From positions 62,001 through 126,000 of the forward strand of contig JAZGUH010000530.1 in assembly GCA_037893225.1 (NCBI GenBank): 64,000 nt of DNA. The letters are read 5' to 3'. Below the pieces are notes generated by a model. That model was not told the origin of the DNA and did not search any database. It saw only the letters and a list, made by a program, of their open reading frames with translations. The position numbers and the translations under genes were made by a program. Positions within the stretch are counted from its first letter, which is position 1. Each line of letters starts with the position of its first letter. Below are positions 51,799 through 63,841 of the stretch, piece after piece. The DNA is from Hippasteria phrygiana. Taxonomy: Eukaryota; Echinodermata; Asteroidea; Valvatida; Goniasteridae.

Positions 51799-54700
51799 AT
51801 GAAATATCAACCAAATTCAGTACTTTGGACATGTATGGATAGCTTAGATCTGGCGCTACATGTTGCAATTATCGGCGGCTTCTTATAGTTAACACTTGTG
51901 GAGAAAATTCAAACCTCGCAATGTTTATTTTCTTTCCGGCCAACATCTGTGTACATGTTACCGTCTATTTATTGCTCCATGCATGTCAAATTCCCTGGGG
52001 TATGGACTTGCTTTACTCATTCATAATTGCATGAAATATCAACCAAATACAGTAATTTTGACATGTATGGATAGCTTAGATCTGGCGCTACATGTTGCTA
52101 TCATCGGCGGCTTCCTAGAGTTAAAACTTGTGGAGAAAATTCAAACCTCGCAATGTTTATTTTCTTTCCGGCCAACATCTGTGTGCATATTACCTTCTAT
52201 TTATTGCTCCATGCCTGTCAAATTCCCTAGGGTATGACTTGCTTTACTCATTCATAATTGCATGAAATATAAACAAAATACAGTAATTTTGACATGTATG
52301 GATAGCTTAGATCTGGCGCTACATGTTGCAATCATCGGCGGCTTCCTAGAGTTAAAACTTGTGGAGACAATTCAAACCTCGCAATGTTTATTTTCTTTCC
52401 GGCCAACATCTGTGTACATGTTACCGTCTATTTATTGCTCCATGCATGTCAAATTCCCTGGGGTATGGACTTGCTTTACTCATTCATAATTGCATGAAAT
52501 ATCAACCAAATTCAGTACTTTGGACATGTATCGATAGCTTAGATCTGGCGCTACATGTTGCAATTATCGGCGGCTTCTTAGAGTTAACACTTGTGGAGAA
52601 AATTCAAACCTCGCAATGTTTATTTTCTTTCCGGCCAACATCTGTGTACATGTTACCGTCTATTTATTGCTCCATGCATGTCAAATTCCCTGGGGTATGG
52701 ACTTGCTTTACTCATTCATAATTGCATGAAATATCAACCAAATTCAGTACTTTTGACATGTATGGATAGCTTAGATCTGGCGCTACATGTTGCAATTATC
52801 GGCGGCTTCTTAGAGTTAAAACTTGTGGAGAAAATTCAAACCTCGCAATGTTTATTTTCTTCCCGGCCACCATCTGTGTGCAGATTACCTTTTATTTATT
52901 GCTCCATGCCTGTCAAATTCCCTAGGGTATGACTTGCTTTACTCATTCATAATTGCATGAAATATCAACCAAATTCAGTAATTTTGACATGTATGGATAG
53001 CTTAGATCTGGCGCTACATGTTGCAATCATCGGCGGCTTCTTAGAGTTAAAACTTGTGGAGAAAATTCAAACCTCGCAATGTTTATTTTCTTTCCGGCCA
53101 ACATCTGTGTGCATATTACCTTCTATTTATTGCTCCATGCCTGTCAAATTCCCTGGGGTATGGACTTGCTCTACTCATTCATAATTGCATGAAATATCAA
53201 CCAAATACAGTAATTTTGACATGTATGGATAGCTTAGATCTGGCGCTACATGTTGCAATCATCGGCGGCTTCCTAGAGTTAAAACTTGTGGAGAAAATTC
53301 AAACCTCGCAATGTTTATTTTCTTTCCGGCCAACATCTGTGTGCATATTACCTTCTATTTATTGCTCCATGCCTGTCAAATTCCCTAGGGTATGACTTGC
53401 TTTACTCATTCATAATTGCATGAAATATAAACCAAATACAGTAATTTTGACATGTATGGATAGCTTAGATCTGGCGCTACATGTTGCAATCATCGGCGGC
53501 TTCCTAGATTTAAAACTTGTGGAGAAAATTCAAACCTCGCAATGTTTATTTTCTTTCCGGCCAACATCTGTGTGCATATTACCTTCTATTTATTGCTCCA
53601 TGCCTGTCAAATTCCCTGGGGTATGGACTTGCTTTACTCATTCATAATTGCATGAAATATCAACCAAATTCAGTAATTTTGACATGTATGGATAGCTTAG
53701 ATCTGGCGCTACATGTTGCAATTATCGGCGGCTTCTTAGAGTTAAAACTTGTGGAGAAAATTCAAACCTCGCAATGTTTATTTTCTTTCCGGCCAACATC
53801 TGTGTGCATATTACCTTCTATTTATTGCTCCATGCCTGTCAAATTCCCTGGGGTATGACTTGCTTTACTCATTCATAATTGCATGAAATATCAACCAAAT
53901 TCAGTACTTTGGACATGTATGGATAGCTTAGATCTGGCGCTACATGTTGCAATTATCGGCGGCTTCTTAGAGTTAACACTTGTGGAGAAAATTCAAACCT
54001 CGCAATGTTTATTTTCTTCCCGGCCACCATCTGTGTGCAGATTACCTTCTATTTATTGCTCCATGCCTGTCAAATTCCCTAGGGTATGACTTGCTTTACT
54101 CATTCATAATTGCATGAAATATCAACCAAATTCAGTACTTTGGACATGTATCGATAGCTTAGATCTGGCGCTACATGTTGCAATTATCGGCGGCTTCTTA
54201 GAGTTAAAACTTGTGGAGAAAATTCAAACCTCGCAATGTTTATTTTCTTTCCGGCCAACATCTGTGTACATGTTACCGTCTATTTATTGCTCCATGCATG
54301 TCAAATTCCCTGGGGTATGGACTTGCTTTACTCATTCATAATTGCATGAAATATCAACCAAATTCAGTAATTTTGACATGTATGGATAGCTTAGATCTGG
54401 CGCTACATGTTGCAATTATCGGCGGCTTCTTAGAGTTAAAACTTGTGGAGAAAATTCAAACCTCGCAATGTTTATTTTCTTTCCGGCCAACATCTGTGTG
54501 CATATTACCTTCTATTTATTGCTCCATGCCTGTCAAATTCCCTGGGGTATGGACTTGCTTTACTCATTCATAATTGCATGAAATATCAACCAAATTCAGT
54601 ACTTTGGACATGTATCGATAGCTTAGATCTGGCGCTACATGTTGCAATTATCGGCGGCTTCTTAGAGTTAACACTTGTGGAGAAAATTCAAACCTCGCAA

Positions 54701-57357
54701 TGTTTATTTTCTTTCCGGCCAACATCTGTGTACATGTTACCGTCTATTTATTGCTCCATGCATGTCAAATTCCCTGGGGTATGGACTTGCTTTACTCATT
54801 CATAATTGCATGAAATATCAACCAAATTCAGTACTTTGGACATGTATCGATAGCTTAGATCTGGCGCTACATGTTGCAATTATCGGCGGCTTCTTAGAGT
54901 TAACACTTGTGGAGAAAATTCAAACCTCGCAATGTTTATTTTCTTTCCGGCCAACATCTGTGTACAGATTACCTTTTATTTATTGCTCCATGCCTGTCAA
55001 ATTCCCTAGGGTATGACTTGCTTTACTCATTCATAATTGCATGAAATATCAACCAAATTCAGTAATTTTGACATGTATGGATAGCTTAGATCTGGCGCTA
55101 CATGTTGCAATTATCGGCGGCTTCTTAGAGTTAAAACTTGTGGAGAAAATTCAAACCTCGCAATGTTTATTTTCTTTCCGGCCAACATCTGTGTGCATAT
55201 TACCTTCTATTTATTGCTCCATGCCTGTCAAATTCCCTGGGGTATGGACTTGCTCTACTCATTCATAATTGCATGAAATATCAACCAAATACAGTAATTT
55301 TGACATGTATGGATAGCTTAGATCTGGCGCTACATGTTGCAATCATCGGCGGCTTCCTAGAGTTAAAACTTGTGGAGAAAATTCAAACCTCGCAATGTTT
55401 ATTTTCTTTCCGGCCAACATCTGTGTGCATATTACCTTCTATTTATTGCTCCATGCCTGTCAAATTCCCTAGGGTATGACTTGCTTTACTCATTCATAAT
55501 TGCATGAAATATAAACCAAATACAGTAATTTTGACATGTATGGATAGCTTAGATCTGGCGCTACATGTTGCAATCATCGGCGGATTCCTAGATTTAAAAC
55601 TTGTGGAAAAAATTCAAACCTCGCAATGTTTATTTTCTTTCCGGCCAACATCTGTGTGCATATTACCTTCTATTTATTGCTCCATGCCTGTCAAATTCCC
55701 TAGGGTATGGACTTGCTTTACTCATTCATAATTGCATGAAATATCAACCAAATTCAGTAATTTTGACATGTATGGATAGCTTAGATCTGGCGCTACATGT
55801 TGCAATTATCGGCGGCTTCTTAGAGTTAAAACTTGTGGAGAAAATTCAAACCTCGCAATGTTTATTTTCTTTCCGGCCAACATCTGTGTGCATATTACCT
55901 TCTATTTATTGCTCCATGCCTGTCAAATTCCCTGGGGTATGACTTGCTTTACTCATTCATAATTGCATGAAATATCAACCAAATTCAGTACTTTGGACAT
56001 GTATGGATAGCTTAGATCTGGCGCTACATGTTGCAATTATCGGCGGCTTCTTAGAGTTAACACTTGTGGAGAAAATTCAAACCTCGCAATGTTTATTTTC
56101 TTCCCGGCCACCATCTGTGTGCAGATTACCTTCTATTTATTGCTCCATGCCTGTCAAATTCCCTAGGGTATGACTTGCTTTACTCATTCATAATTGCATG
56201 AAATATCAACCAAATTCAGTAATTTTGACATGTATGGATAGCTTAGATCTGGCGCTACATGTTGCAATTATCGGCGGCTTCTTAGAGTTAAAACTTGTGG
56301 AGAAAATTCAAACCTCGCAATGTTTATTTTCTTTCCGGCCAACATCTGTGTACATGTTACCGTCTATTTATTGCTCCATGCATGTCAAATTCCCTGGGGT
56401 ATGGACTTGCTTTACTCATTCATAATTGCATGAAATATCAACCAAATTCAGTAATTTTGACATGTATGGATAGCTTAGATCTGGCGCTACATGTTGCAAT
56501 TATCGGCGGCTTCTTAGAGTTAAAACTTGTGGAGAAAATTCAAACCTCGCAATGTTTATTTTCTTTCCGGCCAACATCTGTGTGCATATTACCTTCTATT
56601 TATTGCTCCATGCCTGTCAAATTCCCTGGGGTATGGACTTGCTTTACTCATTCATAATTGCATGAAATATCAACCAAATTCAGTAATTTTGACATGTATG
56701 GATAGCTTAGATCTGGCGCTACATGTTGCAATTATCGGCGGCTTCTTAGAGTTAAAACTTGTGGAGAAAATTCAAACCTCGCAATGTTTATTTTCTTTCC
56801 GGCCAACATCTGTGTACATGTTACCGTCTATTTATTGCTCCATGCATGTCAAATTCCCTGGGGTATGGACTTGCTTTACTCATTCATAATTGCATGAAAT
56901 ATCAACCAAATTCAGTACTTTGGACATGTATCGATAGCTTAGATCTGGCGCTACATGTTGCAATTATCGGCGGCTTCTTAGAGTTAACACTTGTGGAGAA
57001 AATTCAAACCTCGCAATGTTTATTTTCTTTCCGGCCAACATCTGTGTACATGTTACCGTCTATTTATTGCTCCATGCATGTCAAATTCCCTGGGGTATGG
57101 ACTTGCTTTACTCATTCATAATTGCATGAAATATCAACCAAATTCAGTACTTTGGACATGTATCGATAGCTTAGATCTGGCGCTACATGTTGCAATTATC
57201 GGCGGCTTCTTAGAGTTAACACTTGTGGAGAAAATTCAAACCTCGCAATGTTTATTTTCTTTCCGGCCAACATCTGTGTACATGTTACCGTCTATTTATT
57301 GCTCCATGCATGTCAAATTCCCTGGGGTATGGACTTGCTTTACTCATTCATAATTGC
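51799..57357 (+). repeat. 24-mer form of the type 19 unit, 5559 bp
   Basis: Type order from 51799 is 19-20-21-10-22-7-8-9-1-2-3-4-10-11-(4 with 215C)-8-9-1-2-14-4-14-10-10. The first part follows the 18-mer and the rest holds a second 8-9-1-2 block. The final seven monomers (55736-57357, 1622 bp, types 1-2-14-4-14-10-10) match 43920-45541 in order and length, and both lead directly into a type 19 monomer. The type 9 monomer at 55504 is unusual, with ggattcc, gtggaaaaa, and 199A without the deletion. Confidence 0.92.
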
Positions 57358-60300
57358 ATGAAATATCAACCAAATTCAGTACTTTGGACATGTATGGATA
57401 GCTTAGATCTGGCGCTACATGTTGCAATTATCGGCGGCTTCTTATAGTTAACACTTGTGGAGAAAATTCAAACCTCGCAATGTTTATTTTCTTTCCGGCC
57501 AACATCTGTGTACATGTTACCGTCTATGTATTGCTCCATGCATGTCAAATTCCCTGGGGTATGGACTTGCTTTACTCATTCATAATTGCATGAAATATCA
57601 ACCAAATACAGTAATTTTGACATGTATGGATAGCTTAGATCTGGCGCTACATGTTGCTATCATCGGCGGCTTCCTAGAGTTAAAACTTGTGGAGAAAATT
57701 CAAACCTCGCAATGTTTATTTTCTTTCCGGCCAACATCTGTGTGCATATTACCTTCTATTTATTGCTCCATGCCTGTCAAATTCCCTAGGGTATGACTTG
57801 CTTTACTCATTCATAATTGCATGAAATATAAACAAAATACAGTAATTTTGACATGTATGGATAGCTTAGATCTGGCGCTACATGTTGCAATCATCGGCGG
57901 CTTCCTAGAGTTAAAACTTGTGGAGACAATTCAAACCTCGCAATGTTTATTTTCTTTCCGGCCAACATCTGTGTACATGTTACCGTCTATTTATTGCTCC
58001 ATGCATGTCAAATTCCCTGGGGTATGGACTTGCTTTACTCATTCATAATTGCATGAAATATCAACCAAATTCAGTAATTTTGACATGTATGGATAGCTTA
58101 GATCTGGCGCTACATGTTGCAATTATCGGCGGCTTCCTAGAGTTAAAACTTGTGGAGACAATTCAAACCTCGCAATGTTTATTTTCTTTCCGGCCAACAT
58201 CTGTGTACATGTTACCGTCTATTTATTGCTCCATGCATGTCAAATTCCCTGGGGTATGGACTTGCTTTACTCATTCATAATTGCATGAAATATCAACCAA
58301 ATTCAGTAATTTTGACATGTATGGATAGCTTAGATCTGGCGCTACATGTTGCAATTATCGGCGGCTTCTTAGATTTAACACTTGTGGAGAAAATTCAAAC
58401 CTCGCAATGTTTATTTTCTTTCCGGCCAACATCTGTGTACATGTTACCGTCTATTTATTGCTCCATGCATGTCAAATTCCCTGGGGTATGGACTTGCTTT
58501 ACTCATTCATAATTGCATGAAATATCAACCAAATTCAGTACTTTTGACATGTATGGATAGCTTAGATCTGGCGCTACATGTTGCAATTATCGGCGGCTTC
58601 CTAGAGTTAAAACTTGTGGAGAAAATTCAAACCTCGCAATGTTTATTTTCTTTCCGGCCAACATCTGTGTGCATATTACCTTTTATTTATTGCTTCATGC
58701 CTGTTAAATTCCCTGGGGTATGGACTTGCTCTACTCATTCATAATTGCATGAAATATCAACCAAATTCAGTAATTTTGACATGTATGGATAGCTTAGATC
58801 TGGCGCTACATGTTGCAATTATCGGCGGCTTCTTAGAGTTAACACTTGTGGAGAAAATTCAAACCTCGCAATGTTTATTTTCTTCCCGGCCACCATCTGT
58901 GTGCAGATTACCTTTTATTTATTGCTCCATGCCTGTCAAATTCCCTAGGGTATGACTTGCTTTACTCATTCATAATTGCATGAAATATCAACCAAATTCA
59001 GTAATTTTGACATGTATGGATAGCTTAGATCTGGCGCTACATGTTGCAATTATCGGCGGCTTCTTAGAGTTAAAACTTGTGGAGAAAATTCAAACCTCGC
59101 AATGTTTATTTTCTTTCCGGCCAACATCTGTGTACATGTTACCGTCTATTTATTGCTCCATGCATGTCAAATTCCCTGGGGTATGGACTTGCTTTACTCA
59201 TTCATAATTGCATGAAATATCAACCAAATTCAGTAATTTTGACATGTATGGATAGCTTAGATCTGGCGCTACATGTTGCAATTATCGGCGGCTTCTTAGA
59301 GTTAAAACTTGTGGAGAAAATTCAAACCTCGCAATGTTTATTTTCTTTCCGGCCAACATCTGTGTGCATATTACCTTCTATTTAATGCTCCATGCCTGTC
59401 AAATTCCCTGGGGTATGGACTTGCTTTACTCATTCATAATTGCATGAAATATCAACCAAATTCAGTAATTTTGACATGTATGGATAGCTTAGATCTGGCG
59501 CTACATGTTGCAATTATCGGCGGCTTCTTAGAGTTAAAACTTGTGGAGAAAATTCAAACCTCGCAATGTTTATTTTCTTTCCGGCCAACATCTGTGTACA
59601 TGTTACCGTCTATTTATTGCTCCATGCATGTCAAATTCCCTGGGGTATGGACTTGCTTTACTCATTCATAATTGCATGAAATATCAACCAAATTCAGTAC
59701 TTTGGACATGTATGGATAGCTTAGATCTGGCGCTACATGTTGCAATTATCGGCGGCTTCTTAGAGTTAACACTTGTGGAGAAAATTCAAACCTCGCAATG
59801 TTTATTGTCTTCCCGGCCACCATCTGTGTGCAGATTACCTTTTATTTATTGCTCCATGCCTGTCAAATTCCCTAGGGTATGACTTGCTTTACTCATTCAT
59901 AATTGCATGAAATATCAACCAAATTCAGTAATTTTGACATGTATGGATAGCTTAGATCTGGCGCTACATGTTGCAATTATCGGCGGCTTCTTAGAGTTAA
60001 AACTTGTGGAGAAAATTCAAACCTCGCAATGTTTATTTTCTTTCCGGCCAACATCTGTGTGCATATTACCTTCTATTTATTGCTCCATGCATGTCAAATT
60101 CCCTGGGGTATGGACTTGCTTTACTCATTCATAATTGCATGAAATATCAACCAAATTCAGTACTTTGGACATGTATCGATAGCTTAGATCTGGCGCTACA
60201 TGTTGCAATTATCGGCGGCTTCTTAGAGTTAACACTTGTGGAGAAAATTCAAACCTCGCAATGTTTATTTTCTTTCCGGCCAACATCTGTGTACAGATTA

Positions 60301-63300
60301 CCTTTTATTTATTGCTCCATGCCTGTCAAATTCCCTAGGGTATGACTTGCTTTACTCATTCATAATTGCATGAAATATCAACCAAATTCAGTAATTTTGA
60401 CATGTATGGATAGCTTAGATCTGGCGCTACATGTTGCAATTATCGGCGGCTTCTTAGAGTTAAAACTTGTGGAGAAAATTCAAACCTCGCAATGTTTATT
60501 TTCTTCCCGGCCACCATCTGTGTGCAGATTACCTTTTATTTATTGCTCCATGCCTGTCAAATTCCCTAGGGTATGACTTGCTTTACTCATTCATAATTGC
60601 ATGAAATATCAACCAAATTCAGTAATTTTGACATGTATGGATAGCTTAGATCTGGCGCTACATGTTGCAATCATCGGCGGCTTCTTAGAGTTAAAACTTG
60701 TGGAGAAAATTCAAACCTCGCAATGTTTATTTTCTTTCCGGCCAACATCTGTGTGCATATTACCTTCTATTTATTGCTCCATGCATGTCAAATTCCCTGG
60801 GGTATGGACTTTCTCTACTCATTCATAATTGCATGAAATATCAACCAAATACAGTAATTTTGACATGTATGGATAGCTTAGATCTGGCGCTACATGTTGC
60901 AATCATCGGCGGCTTCCTAGAGTTAAAACTTGTGGAGAAAATTCAAACCTCGCAATGTTTATTTTCTTTCCGGCCAACATCTGTGTGCATATTACCTTTT
61001 ATTTATTGCTCCATGCCTGTCAAATTCCCTAGGGTATGACTTGCTTTACTCATTCATAATTGCATGAAATATAAACCAAATACAGTAATTTTGACATGTA
61101 TGGATAGCTTAGATCTGGCGCTACATGTTGCAATCATCGGCGGCTTCCTAGATTTAAAACTTGTGGAGAAAATTCAAACCTCGCAATGTTTATTTTCTTT
61201 CCGGCCAACATCTGTGTGCATATTACCTTCTATTTATTGCTCCATGCCTGTCAAATTCCCTGGGGTATGGACTTGCTTTACTCATTCATAATTGCATGAA
61301 ATATCAACCAAATTCAGTAATTTTGACATGTATGGATAGCTTAGATCTGGCGCTACATGTTGCAATTATCGGCGGCTTCTTAGAGTTAAAACTTGTGGAG
61401 AAAATTCAAACCTCGCAATGTTTATTTTCTTTCCGGCCAACATCTGTGTGCATATTACCTTCTATTTATTGCTCCATGCCTGTCAAATTCCCTGGGGTAT
61501 GACTTGCTTTACTCATTCATAATTGCATGAAATATCAACCAAATTCAGTACTTTGGACATGTATGGATAGCTTAGATCTGGCGCTACATGTTGCAATTAT
61601 CGGCGGCTTCTTAGAGTTAACACTTGTGGAGAAAATTCAAACCTCGCAATGTTTATTTTCTTCCCGGCCACCATCTGTGTGCAGATTACCTTCTATTTAT
61701 TGCTCCATGCCTGTCAAATTCCCTAGGGTATGACTTGCTTTACTCATTCATAATTGCATGAAATATCAACCAAATTCAGTAATTTTGACATGTATGGATA
61801 GCTTAGATCTGGCGCTACATGTTGCAATTATCGGCGGCTTCTTAGAGTTAAAACTTGTGGAGAAAATTCAAACCTCGCAATGTTTATTTTCTTTCCGGCC
61901 AACATCTGTGTACATGTTACCGTCTATTTATTGCTCCATGCATGTCAAATTCCCTGGGGTATGGACTTGCTTTACTCATTCATAATTGCATGAAATATCA
62001 ACCAAATTCAGTAATTTTGACATGTATGGATAGCTTAGATCTGGCGCTACATGTTGCAATTATCGGCGGCTTCTTAGAGTTAAAACTTGTGGAGAAAATT
62101 CAAACCTCGCAATGTTTATTTTCTTTCCGGCCAACATCTGTGTGCATATTACCTTTTATTTATTGCTCCATGCCTGTCAAATTCCCTAGGGTATGACTTG
62201 CTTTACTCATTCATAATTGCATGAAATATAAACCAAATACAGTAATTTTGACATGTATGGATAGCTTAGATCTGGCGCTACATGTTGCAATTATCGGCGG
62301 CTTCTTAGAGTTAAAACTTGTGGAGAAAATTCAAACCTCGCAATGTTTATTTTCTTTCCGGCCAACATCTGTGTGCATATTACCTTCTATTTATTGCTCC
62401 ATGCCTGTCAAATTCCCTGGGGTATGACTTGCTTTACTCATTCATAATTGCATGAAATATCAACAAAATTCAGTACTTTGGACATGTATGGATAGCTTAG
62501 ATCTGGCGCTACATGTTGCAATTATCGGCGGCTTCTTAGAGTTAACACTTGTGGAGAAAATTCAAACCTCGCAATGTTTATTTTCTTCCCGGCCACCATC
62601 TGTGTGCAGATTACCTTCTATTTATTGCTCCATGCCTGTCAAATTCCCTAGGGTATGACTTGCTTTACTCATTCATAATTGCATGAAATATCAACCAAAT
62701 TCAGTAATTTTGACATGTATGGATAGCTTAGATCTGGCGCTACATGTTGCAATTATCGGCGGCTTCTTAGAGTTAAAACTTGTGGAGAAAATTCAAACCT
62801 CGCAATGTTTATTTTCTTTCCGGCCAACATCTGTGTACATGTTACCGTCTATTTATTGCTCCATGCATGTCAAATTCCCTGGGGTATGGACTTGCTTTAC
62901 TCATTCATAATTGCATGAAATATCAACCAAATTCAGTAATTTTGACATGTATGGATAGCTTAGATCTGGCGCTACATGTTGCAATTATCGGCGGCTTCTT
63001 AGAGTTAAAACTTGTGGAGAAAATTCAAACCTCGCAATGTTTATTTTCTTTCCGGCCAACATCTGTGTGCATATTACCTTCTATTTATTGCTCCATGCCT
63101 GTCAAATTCCCTGGGGTATGGACTTGCTTTACTCATTCATAATTGCATGAAATATCAACCAAATTCAGTAATTTTGACATGTATGGATAGCTTAGATCTG
63201 GCGCTACATGTTGCAATTATCGGCGGCTTCTTAGAGTTAAAACTTGTGGAGAAAATTCAAACCTCGCAATGTTTATTTTATTTCCGGCCAACATCTGTGT

Positions 63301-63841
63301 ACATGTTACCGTCTATTTATTGCTCCATGCATGTCAAATTCCCTGGGGTATGGACTTGCTTTACTCATTCATAATTGCATGAAATATCAACCAAATTCAG
63401 TACTTTGGACATGTATCGATAGCTTAGATCTGGCGCTACATGTTGCAATTATCGGCGGCTTCTTAGAGTTAACACTTGTGGAGAAAATTCAAACCTCGCA
63501 ATGTTTATTTTCTTCCCGGCCACCATCTGTGTGCAGATTACCTTTTATTTATTGCTCCATGCCTGTCAAATTCCCTAGGGTATGACTTGCTTTACTCATT
63601 CATAATTGCATGAAATATCAACCAAATTCAGTAATTTTGACATGTATGGATAGCTTAGATCTGGCGCTACATGTTGCAATTATCGGCGGCTTCTTAGAGT
63701 TAAAACTTGTGGAGAAAATTCAAACCTCGCAATGTTTATTTTCTTTCCGGCCAACATCTGTGTACATGTTACCGTCTATTTATTGCTCCATGCATGTCAA
63801 ATTCCCTGGGGTATGGACTTGCTTTACTCATTCATAATTGC
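57358..63841 (+). repeat. Scrambled, more diverged array edge, 28 monomers
   Basis: Type order from 57358 is 19-20-21-21-(14 with 90T 95C)-22-(12 with 95C)-14-4-14-(25C 29G 95C with type 12 right half)-4-11-12-7-8-9-1-2-14-(4/8-like, 231 bp)-(10A 18A with type 1 end)-2-14-4-14-(25C 29G 39C 95C with type 12 right half)-14. Single private substitutions are denser here than elsewhere, for example at 58695, 58705, 59385, 59807 and 60812. No long unit repeats intact. The stretch 60601-61757 (7-8-9-1-2) keeps the common cassette order. Confidence 0.9.
57821..58284 (+). repeat. Two adjacent monomers sharing the private 107C variant
   Basis: The monomer at 57821 is a typical type 21. Its neighbour at 58053 shares 85C, 107C (gagacaatt), 155A, 159G, 165G and 185A but has 10C, 14C, 18T and 72T. 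In the three other type 19 units only one monomer carries 107C. The pair fits a one-monomer local duplication or conversion in which the left part of the second copy was replaced by a type 14-like sequence. Confidence 0.85.

Noticed and set aside
10..63837. Hundreds of overlapping open reading frames of 68-120 codons, all on the + strand, with near-identical products
   Set aside because: They are generated by the repeat. There are two overlapping frames per monomer, each ending at a stop in the next monomer. A 232-bp unit shifts frame each round, the 231/232 switch changes the C-terminus at random, and nonsense changes (for example at 10496, 45629, 42658 and 59385) are tolerated. No start context, domain or coding bias supports a gene.
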